Assembly (NCBI GenBank): GCA_963668115.1
Contig: OY764147.1
Span: 1,612,001 to 1,676,000, forward strand
DNA: 64,000 bases
Direction: 5' to 3'
From: Plut-88900 sp963668115
GTDB taxonomy: Bacteria > Chloroflexota > Dehalococcoidia > Plut-88900
The notes below the pieces were generated by a model that was not told the DNA's origin, did no database searches, and saw only the letters and a program-made list of their open reading frames with translations. Shown here one piece after another: positions 53,585 to 62,796 of this stretch. The position numbers and the translations under genes were made by a program. Each line of letters opens with the position of its first letter. The stretch's first letter is position 1.

Positions 53585-56536
53585 ATGGCAGAGCGAAGGC
53601 TTCCGCCTCATCCATCCCAGGTCATAGACCGGTCGAAGCCGATAAGTTTCGAGTATGAGGGCAGGCGAGTCCCTGGTTACGAAGGGGACACCGTTGCCTC
53701 GGCGATGTATGCGTCGGGGATAGACATCTACAGCCGGAGCTTCAAGTATCATCGGCCCCGAGGGCTCCTGTGCGTATCGGGTCGGTGCCCGAACTGCATG
53801 ATGAACGTGGACGGGACGCCGAATGTAAGGGCGTGTGCGTGCGCGGCGGCGGATGTTGGAAGGGTCACGGGGCAGAACGCGTGGCCCTCGGTGGAGAACG
53901 ATGCTTTATCCGCTCTTCAACATTTCGACCGGCTGATGCCTGTCGGGTTCTATTACAAGACGCTTGTCAGGCCCAAGGCAGCGTGGCACCTGGCCGAGCC
54001 GGTTATCCGTCGGGTGGCGGGGCTGGGAACAGTGGACACGAGCCGGGTGCCGGATACCGAGTACGAGCACGTGAACGCCTATACGGATGTGGCGGTTATC
54101 GGAGGAGGGCCAGCGGGGATGAGTGCGGCTTTGGCAGCGGCAGGGACGGGGGCGAGGGTGGCGCTAATAGATGAGGAACCGGCTCTCGGGGGGCATTTGA
54201 GGCATGAGACTCTGCCGCACACGGTGCCGGATGCGCTGATGAGGTTTGGGGAGGGGACGAGGGGTGGAGTGAGTGATGATTACGCGGCTCTCGGGTACCA
54301 GATGGCGAGGTATCTTGCCGAGCAGGTGGAGGCGTCGGGGAGGATACGGGTGTATTCGGGGGCGTCGGCGATGGCGCTGTACCAGGGGAATTACATTACC
54401 GTTCACCAAGGTGAGCGGATTATCAAGCTAAGGGCCGACCAAGTAGTGGTGGCGACTGGCGCGCAGGAGTCTCCGCCAGTGTTCCCGAACAACGATCTGC
54501 CGGGGATCATGTTGAGCAGCGGCGCCCTGAGGCTGGTGAATCTGTATGGTGTGAGTCCCGGCAACCAAGGGGTGATATTCACCAACTGCGATGATGGGCT
54601 GAGAGCAGCGGCGCAGTTGCTGAACGCGGGTGTACGTGCCCACATAGTGGTCGACTCCCGGATGCGTCACAATTGTCCCTTTGCAGAGGACTTCAGGGAA
54701 CGGAACGTGACGCTGCTCCAAGGATGGAAGGTGGTCAAGGCGGAAGGCGGCAAGAGGCTGAAGTCGGTGCTGCTGGAGAGCACGCGAGAGGGGGCACAGA
54801 GAAGCGTTGATTGCGATTTCCTGTGCCTGGCGCCCAACCCCGAGCCAGTTACTGCGCTTCTCTCACAAGCTGACGCCAAGTTGACCTATGACGAAGTGCT
54901 AGGCGCCATGGTCCCTTCGCAGCTGCCGGACTCCGTATATGCGGCGGGCGACGTGACGGGTTTCCAGGACGTGGAGGTGCACCTCCTACAGGGTAGGATA
55001 GCGGGGCTGAAGGCGGCTGCGGCGTCGGGGGCGGGTGGCTGCGAGGATAACCTGGAGGACCTGGCATCTCAACTCACCCTGGCTGAGTCGGTGCACAGGG
55101 GAGAGCTGTCTTCTTCCCCGTTCCGCAGCACGGTGGGCAAGAGGTTTGGGCGTGCCAAGAGATTTGTGTGCCTGTGCGAAGACGTGACCGAGAAGGACGT
55201 ACGCCAGGCGATCGACGAAGGATTCGCCGACGTACAGTCGTTGAAGCGGTACAGCACGGTCTCGATGGGACCATGCCAGGGGAAGATGTGCCACAAGAGC
55301 TACACCTACCTGATTTCGGAGGCGACGGGTCTGGGGTTGGATGGGGTGGGCGGGACTACGCCTAGGCCACCGTTCCATCCCACGCCGCTGGGGGCGATTG
55401 CGGGTCCGGGGCACATGCCGTTCAGGATGACTCCCATTCATCACGCTCACGTGAGGGCAGGGGGGAAGATGGCGGAAGTCGGACAATGGAAGAGGCCACA
55501 CTCCTACGGCGACCCGATTGACGAGATCAAGGCGGTTAGAAACGGCGTCGGGATTATCGACGTGAGTACATTGGGAAAGCTGGACGTGGTTGGAGAGGAT
55601 GCACCGGCGCTGCTGGACCGGGTATACACGCACTACTTCTCGAATCTCGGGGTGGGGAGGATCAGGTACGGGGTGATCTGCTCCGACAGCGGGATCATCA
55701 TGGACGACGGCACTGTGACCCGGCTGGCGGATGACCATTACTACGTCACAACGGGTACGGGGAACATCGACCTTGTTGAGGAGTGGTTCCGGTGGTGGAC
55801 AGTCGGGACTGAGATGTGCGCTTACGTAGCTAACGTGACGCCTGGATTCGGTGCGGTGAACGTGGCGGGGCCAAAAGCGCGGGAGACACTGCAAAAGCTT
55901 ACTGAGGTTGACCTCTCCAAGGACAAGTTCCGCTACATGCGCAGCGCCCGGGGGGATGTGGCCGGGGTCCCGGCGCTGTTCCTGAGGGTCGGGTTTGTGG
56001 GGGAGGCAGGGTGGGAACTGCACTTCCCGGCAGAATACGGCGAGCACGTTTGGGAGTCGATTATGGAGGCGGGGAAGGAGTTCGGGATCATGCCGTTCGG
56101 GGTGGAGGCGCAACGGGTGCTCAGGCTGGAGAAGAAGCATCTGATTCCGGGCCAGGATACGGACGTGATGTCGAACCCGTTGGAGTCCGGCCTTGAGTGG
56201 GCGGTGAAGTTTGAGAAGGAGGACTTCATAGGTCGGGAGGCGCTGAAGCAGGTTTCGGAGCGGGGGTACCGGAACCGGATGGTGGGATTCGTTATGGAGA
56301 ACGGGGCGGTGCCGGAGGACGGGACTCCGGTATTGGAACACGGCTGGCCTGTGGGTAAAGTCACGAGCTCAAGGTACAGCCCATCGATCGGGAAGGGGTT
56401 CGGGCTGGCATGGGTGCCCGACCGGCTGGCTGCAGAAGGGCAGCTCTTGGAGATCCGGGCACCGGGCGGGGTGGCCTGGGCTCGGGTGCGACATGCGCCA
56501 GTCTATGACCCGGAAGGCGTACACCTGAGGGAGTGA
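53585..56536 (+). CDS. mgdC: Sarcosine oxidase / N-methylglutamate dehydrogenase alpha-type subunit
   Basis: 983 aa, the standard SoxA size. The ATG at 53585 follows the delta gene stop. N-terminal 2Fe-2S-like segment (RGLLCVSGRCPNCMMNVDG), NAD/FAD Rossmann domain (DVAVIGGGPAGMSAALAAAG), a Cys-rich BFD-like patch (FVCLCEDVTEKDVRQAI, MGPCQGKMCHKS), and a C-terminal folate-binding GcvT-like domain from ~residue 600 (SYGDPIDEIKAVRNGVGIID). It demethylates an N-methylamino acid and passes the methyl carbon to tetrahydrofolate. Confidence 0.92.
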   Translation: MAERRLPPHPSQVIDRSKPISFEYEGRRVPGYEGDTVASAMYASGIDIYSRSFKYHRPRGLLCVSGRCPNCMMNVDGTPNVRACACAAADVGRVTGQNAWPSVENDALSALQHFDRLMPVGFYYKTLVRPKAAWHLAEPVIRRVAGLGTVDTSRVPDTEYEHVNAYTDVAVIGGGPAGMSAALAAAGTGARVALIDEEPALGGHLRHETLPHTVPDALMRFGEGTRGGVSDDYAALGYQMARYLAEQVEASGRIRVYSGASAMALYQGNYITVHQGERIIKLRADQVVVATGAQESPPVFPNNDLPGIMLSSGALRLVNLYGVSPGNQGVIFTNCDDGLRAAAQLLNAGVRAHIVVDSRMRHNCPFAEDFRERNVTLLQGWKVVKAEGGKRLKSVLLESTREGAQRSVDCDFLCLAPNPEPVTALLSQADAKLTYDEVLGAMVPSQLPDSVYAAGDVTGFQDVEVHLLQGRIAGLKAAAASGAGGCEDNLEDLASQLTLAESVHRGELSSSPFRSTVGKRFGRAKRFVCLCEDVTEKDVRQAIDEGFADVQSLKRYSTVSMGPCQGKMCHKSYTYLISEATGLGLDGVGGTTPRPPFHPTPLGAIAGPGHMPFRMTPIHHAHVRAGGKMAEVGQWKRPHSYGDPIDEIKAVRNGVGIIDVSTLGKLDVVGEDAPALLDRVYTHYFSNLGVGRIRYGVICSDSGIIMDDGTVTRLADDHYYVTTGTGNIDLVEEWFRWWTVGTEMCAYVANVTPGFGAVNVAGPKARETLQKLTEVDLSKDKFRYMRSARGDVAGVPALFLRVGFVGEAGWELHFPAEYGEHVWESIMEAGKEFGIMPFGVEAQRVLRLEKKHLIPGQDTDVMSNPLESGLEWAVKFEKEDFIGREALKQVSERGYRNRMVGFVMENGAVPEDGTPVLEHGWPVGKVTSSRYSPSIGKGFGLAWVPDRLAAEGQLLEIRAPGGVAWARVRHAPVYDPEGVHLRE

Positions 56537-56546
56537 TTCGGCTCTG

Positions 56547-57290
56547 ATGGACCCTATGACAACTGCAATTGCCAAGCTGACTGCCATGAATGCCGCTCAC
56601 CGAGAGTTGGGAGCGGAGTTCATTTACCGGGATGGGTGGAAGCTGCCGGGTCGGTACACTGCTGTCGATGAGGAGGTGGCGTCGGTGAAGGAAAACGGTG
56701 GGTTCTTCGATATCAGCCCAGTCGGGAAGCTGTCATTCCAGGGCGCCGATGTGCTGGCAGGAGTTGCCCAAGCGCTGTCATTGCCGGAAGCACTGATCGT
56801 GGGCAAGGCGATGAGGTGCCCAAGCCCGACGGCGAGTGAGGACAGCCGGGAATCGGTGACTGTGGCAGCGCTGACGTATGATGAGGCGATGGTGTTTACT
56901 TCGCCGGGGGCGAGGGAGTCGGTGGCGGAGGCTTTGGAAGAGCAACTGGCCGGTTGTGCATACATGATTGATCTGACATCGGCGTGGGCGGGGATAGGGT
57001 TGGTCGGGCCGCGGGTGGGGGATGCCCTGGCCAGGATAGTCGATCTGGACCTGGATCCCGAGCGATTTCTTGACGGGGCGTGTGCACAAGCCAAAGCGGC
57101 AGAAGTGCATACGTTGATAGTCCGGGGGGATGTGTCGGGGGAGTTGGGTTATCAACTATACGTGACCCGGGACTACGGGGAGTACATGTGGGTGGCGATG
57201 GTGCATGGTGGGAAGGGCGTGGGGGTGGGACCGGTCGGGGTCGAGGCATTTGAGCGGATCTCGGGAGACAGCCCGGGGATACCCTGGTAG
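56547..57290 (+). CDS. mgdD: Sarcosine oxidase / N-methylglutamate dehydrogenase gamma-type subunit
   Basis: 247 aa, SoxG-like, with weak overall similarity to the folate-binding GcvT fold (GFFDISPVGKLSFQGAD, DLTSAWAGIGLVGPRVGD, GELGYQLYVTRDYGEYMW). It follows the alpha gene by 10 nt and completes delta-alpha-gamma. The fourth subunit (beta) is separated from it by the M24 gene, unlike the usual compact order. Confidence 0.82.
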   Translation: MDPMTTAIAKLTAMNAAHRELGAEFIYRDGWKLPGRYTAVDEEVASVKENGGFFDISPVGKLSFQGADVLAGVAQALSLPEALIVGKAMRCPSPTASEDSRESVTVAALTYDEAMVFTSPGARESVAEALEEQLAGCAYMIDLTSAWAGIGLVGPRVGDALARIVDLDLDPERFLDGACAQAKAAEVHTLIVRGDVSGELGYQLYVTRDYGEYMWVAMVHGGKGVGVGPVGVEAFERISGDSPGIPW

Positions 57291-57299
57291 CGAGGCCGA

Positions 57300-58496
57300 T
57301 TGATGGACCCATTGAAGTTTCTACAAGAGAACCCGACACCATCTGAACTACCTTTTCTCGAAGAGGAATTTCAAGGGCGCATAGCGAAGGTGCGCAAGCT
57401 GATGGGAGAAGCAGGGATAGACGTACTGCTGGTCACTCACCTTCCCAACCTGTACTACCTTACAGGTTATAACACCATCATCCCCAATCGATACGCCTGC
57501 TTGGTCCTGCCGATAGAAGGAGACCCCGCGATCCATATCGCGGACGTGGAACTGGGAGCAGTATTTGCTACCGGGTGGGTGAGGGACGTTGAGTTGTACC
57601 ACTACTATGATGCGGCGCGGGCGATGGACCTTTTGGCGGAGATTGTAGAGGGTCGGGGGTTGGGGTCGAAGTCTATTGGGGTGGAGACCGGGGTGTCAGG
57701 ACTGCACGTAAACCAGCACCGCAGGCTGACGGAGATGCTGCCTAACGCCTCGCTTGTGGATGCTTCCCGTTTGGTGTACGAGGTTCGGAAGAGCAAGTCG
57801 GCGGCGGAAATTGAGTATATCCGGGAGGCAGGCAGGCTTACGGTGCTCGGGGTGGAGGCGGCGATGGCGGAGATAGGGCCGGGCAAAACGGACAACGACC
57901 TATCGGCGGCGTGCCACGAGGTGATGATACGGGCCGGGAGCGAGTATTTCACGAAGTGGCAGAACATTATGACGGGACACAGGTCGGGGTTTCACCACTC
58001 CTTTCACGCCCGGCACCCGATTGCGCCCGGTGATGTCATCTACATGGAGCTCGGGGCTTCGTACAAGCGGTACGACGCCCTGATGATGCGAACGGCGACA
58101 TTCGGGGAGCCCGACGACCTGACGAAGAGGATGGCCGATGCGATGCTTCGAACCTTCGACGTGCTGACCTCCAACATAAAGCCCGGACGCACGGCCCACG
58201 ACGTGGCGATGGAGGCGAAGAAGGCGGTCGGGCCGGTGACGGACGAGGCGTTCTTCATCGAGAACTTCGGGTATTCGGTCGGGATTGGGGTGCCATCGAT
58301 CTGGGGAGAGGACCTGATCTTCATAGCCGAGGGCGTTGACGAGCCGCTGCAGCCGGGCATGGTGTTCCACACGCCGCTGACGATCCATGTACCGGGGCAG
58401 CGGGGGGTGGGGTTCAGCGAGACGGTGCTGGTGACTGAGACGGGTTGGGAGTCGTTGACGGCCCAGGAGCGGAGCCTGAGGGTGGTCCCACTGTAA
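57300..58496 (+). CDS. Creatinase-like M24 family protein lacking metal ligands
   Basis: 398 aa, about creatinase size (~400). The pita-bread fold is visible: an N-terminal creatinase-type domain (LPNLYYLTGYNTIIPN, IGVETGVSGL), then the catalytic half with SKSAAEIEYIREAG. The five metal ligands of M24 aminopeptidases are mostly absent: VIYMELGASYKRYDALM replaces the Asp pair, GYSVGIGVPS has Ser for the His, and HTPLTIHVPG lacks the first Glu. It thus resembles metal-independent members such as creatinase or ectoine hydrolase. Creatinase makes sarcosine, so its place between the gamma and beta subunits is suggestive. The true substrate is unknown. Confidence 0.75.
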   Translation: MMDPLKFLQENPTPSELPFLEEEFQGRIAKVRKLMGEAGIDVLLVTHLPNLYYLTGYNTIIPNRYACLVLPIEGDPAIHIADVELGAVFATGWVRDVELYHYYDAARAMDLLAEIVEGRGLGSKSIGVETGVSGLHVNQHRRLTEMLPNASLVDASRLVYEVRKSKSAAEIEYIREAGRLTVLGVEAAMAEIGPGKTDNDLSAACHEVMIRAGSEYFTKWQNIMTGHRSGFHHSFHARHPIAPGDVIYMELGASYKRYDALMMRTATFGEPDDLTKRMADAMLRTFDVLTSNIKPGRTAHDVAMEAKKAVGPVTDEAFFIENFGYSVGIGVPSIWGEDLIFIAEGVDEPLQPGMVFHTPLTIHVPGQRGVGFSETVLVTETGWESLTAQERSLRVVPL

Positions 58497-59713
58497 TGTT
58501 CCAGCTTTTCAAGAAAGAGCGGATGTGGAGGGATGAGCCCCTCAAGAAGAGCTATGACATCGTGATAGCCGGAGCGGGAGTGCATGGGCTGGCCATTGCC
58601 TATTACCTGGGGCAGAAGGGGATCACCAACATTGCGGTGCTGGATAAGGGGTACCTGGGGGGAGGGGCGAGTGCTCGGTCCACGGCGATCATCCGGGCCA
58701 ACTACGTGACACCGGAGGGCATTCCCTTCTTCAACGAAAGCGTGAAGATGTATGAAGACCTATCGCAGGAGCTGGGATACAACCTGCTGTTCAGCCAGAT
58801 GGGTCGGCTGGAGCTGGCGCACACGGAATCGTCGGTATATGCGCTGAGACTTCGGGCGGATGCTAATGCGGCATTAGGGGTGGACAGCAGGATAGTCGGG
58901 CGCGACGAGATACGGGAGCTTGCGCCGTTGCTGGACATGCGGGAAGGCAAGGACCTGCCGATACTGGCAGGGTTGTTCCACCCGCCCGGCGGGGTGATCC
59001 GACACGACGCCGTTATCTGGGCCTACGCCCGGGGCGCTGACCGCAAGGGGGCAGAGATTCACCCATTCACCGAGATCACAGCGATAAACCGGAGTAACGG
59101 TCGGGTGACAGGGATGGAGACGAACCGGGGGCCTATTGAGACAGACCTAGTGGTGAACTGTACGGCGGCGTGGGCTTCGAGCGTGGCAGCGATGGTCGGG
59201 CTTGACCTGCCGATGGTGACGCACCCTCTGCAGGCGATGGTGACGGAGCCTTTGAAGCCGTTGCTGGACATCGGGGTGTCATCTACAAATTTTCATGTTT
59301 ATGTCTACCAGACGGACCGAGGGGAGTTGGTGATCGGGGGGGCTGTGGACCATTACACGAGCTATTCGTACAAATCTACTTTCCCGATGATCGAGGAGTT
59401 ATCGGCGGGTGCGTTGAGGATGTTCCCTTTCCTGAAAGACGTGAACATCCTGAGACAGTGGACTGGGATATGCGACATGACGCCGGACTACGCGCCGATC
59501 ATGGGGAAGGTGTCGGGTATCGACGGGTTCCTGCTGAACTGTGGGTGGGGGACATACGGGTTCAAGGCGGCGCCGATATCGGGTAAGACGATGGCGGAGC
59601 TAATCGATACGGGGGAGGCGCCGGACCTGATAAAGCCGTTCACGCTGGACCGGTTCCGGGATGGGAGGCTGGTGAATGAGAAGGGGGCAGCTTCGTCGGC
59701 GGCGTTGCATTAG
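58496..59713 (+). CDS. mgdA: Sarcosine oxidase / N-methylglutamate dehydrogenase beta-type subunit
   Basis: 405 aa FAD-dependent DAO-fold subunit (SoxB type). The ATG overlaps the M24 gene stop (TAATG). YDIVIAGAGVHGLAIAYYLG is the FAD-binding Rossmann motif, GGGASARSTAIIRANY and GGVIRHDAVIWAYARGA follow, and LLNCGWGTYGFKAAPISG ends the domain. This subunit oxidises the N-methyl group. With the delta, alpha and gamma subunits a complete four-subunit enzyme is present. Confidence 0.9.
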   Translation: MFQLFKKERMWRDEPLKKSYDIVIAGAGVHGLAIAYYLGQKGITNIAVLDKGYLGGGASARSTAIIRANYVTPEGIPFFNESVKMYEDLSQELGYNLLFSQMGRLELAHTESSVYALRLRADANAALGVDSRIVGRDEIRELAPLLDMREGKDLPILAGLFHPPGGVIRHDAVIWAYARGADRKGAEIHPFTEITAINRSNGRVTGMETNRGPIETDLVVNCTAAWASSVAAMVGLDLPMVTHPLQAMVTEPLKPLLDIGVSSTNFHVYVYQTDRGELVIGGAVDHYTSYSYKSTFPMIEELSAGALRMFPFLKDVNILRQWTGICDMTPDYAPIMGKVSGIDGFLLNCGWGTYGFKAAPISGKTMAELIDTGEAPDLIKPFTLDRFRDGRLVNEKGAASSAALH

Positions 59714-59729
59714 CAGAGGAGTCGGAAAA

Positions 59730-61139
59730 ATGGAACAGGAGATTTGCTGGCTTTCGGGGACGGAGTTGGCGGCGGGGATACGGAGCAAGAGGTTCTCGTC
59801 ACAGGAAGTGGTGCAAGCGCATTTAGACAGGATTGAAAAGCTGAACCCGACTCTGAATGCGATAGTCACGTTTGCAGCGGACCATCTGGAGAAGGCCAAG
59901 GAAGCCGACGCCGCAATAGCCCGGGGTGACGAGTTGGACGCCATTCACGGGGTGCCTTTCACACTGAAGGACTGCGTGGAGGTGGCGGGGCTGAGGACGA
60001 CCCAGGGGTCGAAAATCCTGGCGGAGAACGTATCTGCCGAAGATTCGACGGTGTACAAGAGATTGAAGGCCGCGGGGGGCATCCTGCTGGGCAAGACCAA
60101 TCTTCCGGAGTTTGCGCTGTGGTGGGAGACAAACAATCTGCTTTTCGGGACGACGCACAATCCGTGGAAGATAGGTTATACGCCCGGAGGGTCGAGCGGG
60201 GGTGAGGGGGCAGCGCTGGCGACGGGGATGTCGCCGCTGGGGGTGGGGACGGACCTGGGAGGTTCAATACGGCAGCCTTCGAGTTTCTGCGGGTTGGTGG
60301 GGTTGAAGCCGACGCTGGGTCGGGTGCCTTACACGCGGGTCGTGCCGCAGACGCTGTTCCGGGCGATCCACGTCGGTCCGATGGCGCGGAACGTGCAGGA
60401 CGTGGCCCTGGAACTTGGCATTATGGCGGGCCCCGACGGGGAGGACATCTACGCACCGCCAGTGCCCGTGCCAGACTACACAGACCTGGAGGGCCCATTA
60501 CCCAAAGTTCGAATCGGGTGGAGCCCGACGGGTGGCACGGCTGTGGAAGAGCAGGTACAGAAGGTGGTTGCTGATGCGGCGGAGGCACTATCGGGGCTGG
60601 GATTGGAAGTGGAGCCAGTAGAGATCCCGGGGCTGGGGGATAACGATGCACAGGTTATCTCGTCGGTGGTCTACCCGGCTGAGGCGAAGCCACTTCTGAT
60701 GGGCATAGTCGGGGGACGGGAGGATGAACTCACGCCGCTGCTGCGCAAGCGTTACATCGACTCGCCCGAGAAGACCCTGGACGAATACCTGGAGGCGAGC
60801 TTTAACTGGGAGTCGCTGAAGTGGGAAGTGGGGGAGTATTTCACGCGGTATGACCTGTTCCTGTGTCCTACGGCGCCGATGCCGGCATACGAGGCGGGTC
60901 GGGAGGAGTTTGTCATCGGGGGGAGGGCTATGGGAGCGAGGCACAGCCTGCGGGCGACGGTGCCCTGGGACCTGACAGGCTCCCCGGCGATGAATGTCCC
61001 GTTCGGCTGGAGCAGCGAGGGTATGCCGATAGGGGTGCAACTGGTGGCTCGCCACTTCGAGGAGCACACGTTATTGAAGGTTGCGAAGGCACTGGAAGGA
61101 TGCCAGACGGACAGGCGTCGGCCGGCGATTGCCAAATAG
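59730..61139 (+). CDS. Amidase signature family protein
   Basis: 469 aa from the ATG at 59730 (AGAGGAGT upstream). Ser-Ser-Lys amidase: VPFTLKDCVEVAGL contains the Lys, YTPGGSSGGEGAALATGM the glycine-rich loop, and VGTDLGGSIRQPSSFCG the nucleophilic Ser. It hydrolyses an amide to an acid plus amine or ammonia. Lying 16 nt after the beta subunit gene, it could release (methyl)amine for the pathway; this is inference from position only. Confidence 0.9.
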   Translation: MEQEICWLSGTELAAGIRSKRFSSQEVVQAHLDRIEKLNPTLNAIVTFAADHLEKAKEADAAIARGDELDAIHGVPFTLKDCVEVAGLRTTQGSKILAENVSAEDSTVYKRLKAAGGILLGKTNLPEFALWWETNNLLFGTTHNPWKIGYTPGGSSGGEGAALATGMSPLGVGTDLGGSIRQPSSFCGLVGLKPTLGRVPYTRVVPQTLFRAIHVGPMARNVQDVALELGIMAGPDGEDIYAPPVPVPDYTDLEGPLPKVRIGWSPTGGTAVEEQVQKVVADAAEALSGLGLEVEPVEIPGLGDNDAQVISSVVYPAEAKPLLMGIVGGREDELTPLLRKRYIDSPEKTLDEYLEASFNWESLKWEVGEYFTRYDLFLCPTAPMPAYEAGREEFVIGGRAMGARHSLRATVPWDLTGSPAMNVPFGWSSEGMPIGVQLVARHFEEHTLLKVAKALEGCQTDRRRPAIAK

Positions 61140-61221
61140 GAATGCGACTCCTGAGAGGATTTGACACCCGTGCCCGGCGGCCTTACCATCATTCCCACAA
61201 TAGACAAGGGGAGTAACCGTA

Positions 61222-61449
61222 ATGTCAATTTCACAGGGACTTTTCCTGTTGTTCACTGTCATGATAATCGCGGGGGCGGTTATATCATTCGGTGGGTATC
61301 TGGTCGATTCCGATCCGGATAGCGGTAACCTCCTGGCCGGCAACCCAGGCATCGGCAACGAATTGGCTTTCTTCCTTGTACTCATCGGAGCCCTTGGACT
61401 GGTGGGGACGTTTCTGCTTCGCGGCTTGCCCAACCCCTGGGGCGAGTAG
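61222..61449 (+). CDS. Small two-span membrane protein
   Basis: 75 aa with two hydrophobic helices (~5-27 and ~48-68) separated by an acidic loop (DSDPDSGN). A ribosome site (AAGGGGAG) is present. No family recognised. It follows the amidase by 82 nt and precedes a large hairpin, so it may be the last gene of the cluster. Confidence 0.6.
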   Translation: MSISQGLFLLFTVMIIAGAVISFGGYLVDSDPDSGNLLAGNPGIGNELAFFLVLIGALGLVGTFLLRGLPNPWGE

Positions 61450-61571
61450 AGTCGGCTCCCCAGAACTACGGGAAACAAGGGTATGAGGCCCGTTTGGATA
61501 TTGGAGTAACGACGGAACGCAGAGACCTTAACCTGTACAACTAACAGGCAAGCTTGATCCGGCGCATTGAA

Positions 61572-61625
61572 GCACCCAAGCCGTTTTCAGAACCTCAAAC
61601 AGGTTCGAGTAAAAGGCTTGGGTGC
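61572..61625 (+). terminator. Large imperfect hairpin, probable terminator
   Basis: GCACCCAAGCC pairs with GGCTTGGGTGC (11 bp perfect). The loop holds a second stem AACCT/AGGTT and T- and A-rich sides. Only a short pyrimidine tract (gtctct) follows, so it may be a terminator or a processed-RNA boundary after the 61222 gene. Confidence 0.6.
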
Positions 61626-61694
61626 GTCTCTATGTACTAGTAAATCGGAGGGTTTGCAAGCAGCACCCGCCCTATTGAAGATAGGAGCAGCGCC

Positions 61695-62795
61695 ATGGTG
61701 GCAGAACTCACCGGAACGTCGGGGTTGAACCGCACTCTCCCAAGCCGCTATTACTTCGACCCTGATATATTCGAGCAGGAGAAGGAGCGCATCTTCTACG
61801 ACTCGTGGGTGGGTGTGGGTCGGGTGGAGGAGGTTGCCAAAGCCGGAGACTACATAGTCCGAGAGATCGGGGGCCAGGGTGTAGTCGTAGTGAGGACGAA
61901 GTCAGGGGAGGTCAAGGCGTTCTATAACGTGTGCCGGCACCGCGGGAACCGGTTGTGTTCGGAGGAGAGGGGTCGGGCGAAGGGGAGTGCATTCACGTGC
62001 CGATATCACGGGTGGACTTACAGCCTAGAGGGCGACCTCGTAGCAACGCCTAACCTGGCAACTCCGCCATCACTGAACGGCGACCCGCTGGGCCTCTATC
62101 CCGTGGCAATTCATATCTGGCAGGGGTTCATATTCCTGAACCTTTCGGAGAAGCCTAAGCCGTTTGCGCCTGAACTGGGTGTACTAGCTGACAAGCTGCC
62201 CAAATACAACCTGGCCAGTCTGAGAATCGGGCATCGCAACGTGTATGAGATCAAAGCAAACTGGAAGCTGGTGTTGGAGAACAATGTTGAGTGCTACCAC
62301 TGCCCGGGCGTCCACCCGGAGCTCTGCGAGATACATCCGACGTTCAGGAACGGCGTGATAGGGTAGGAAGCGAAAGACGGGGCGCCGCTAGTAGAAGGAG
62401 CGACGACGTATTCGGACACGGGTTTCGGGGCCCGGCCCATGATCAGCACTCTTTCGGAAGAGGACGCGGCCAAGTTCAGGAGCCTGACCATCTATCCAAA
62501 TCTATTCTTCGGATTGCTCCCTGACCAAGTCTTCGTTTTTTATAAGTGGCCGGTTTCTCCGACCACATCTCGGCTGACCGTGGATTGGTTGTTCGAGAAG
62601 TCAGTGATTGAGGCGCCGGGATTTGATCCCAGCGACACAGTCGGATTCCTGGACCGGGTGCTGAAACAGGACTATGACATCTGCGAAGAAGTGCAGTCGG
62701 CGATCAGGTCTCGGGCGCACCGGGCGGGGGTGTACTCGGTGCAGGAGCACCTGCCATACAAGTTCAACCAGTGGGTGCTGGAGAAGCTGGGGTAG
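61695..62795 (+). pseudogene. Rieske oxygenase alpha subunit interrupted by an amber codon
   Basis: One frame runs from the ATG at 61695 to TAG at 62795, broken only by TAG at 62364-62366 (codon 224). The Rieske centre CRHRGNRLC...CRYHGW is at residues ~76-101. The mononuclear iron site begins with NWKLVLENNVECYHCPGVHPE just before the break, and the remainder (EAKDGAPLVEGATTYSD, DFLFGLLP-like LFFGLLPDQVFVFYKWP, HLPYKFNQWVLEKL) belongs to the same domain. It is similar to CntA/stachydrine-demethylase-type oxygenases of quaternary amines. A single substitution, sequencing error or genuine decay explains the break. No reductase gene is adjacent. Confidence 0.8.
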
Positions 62796-62796
62796 G

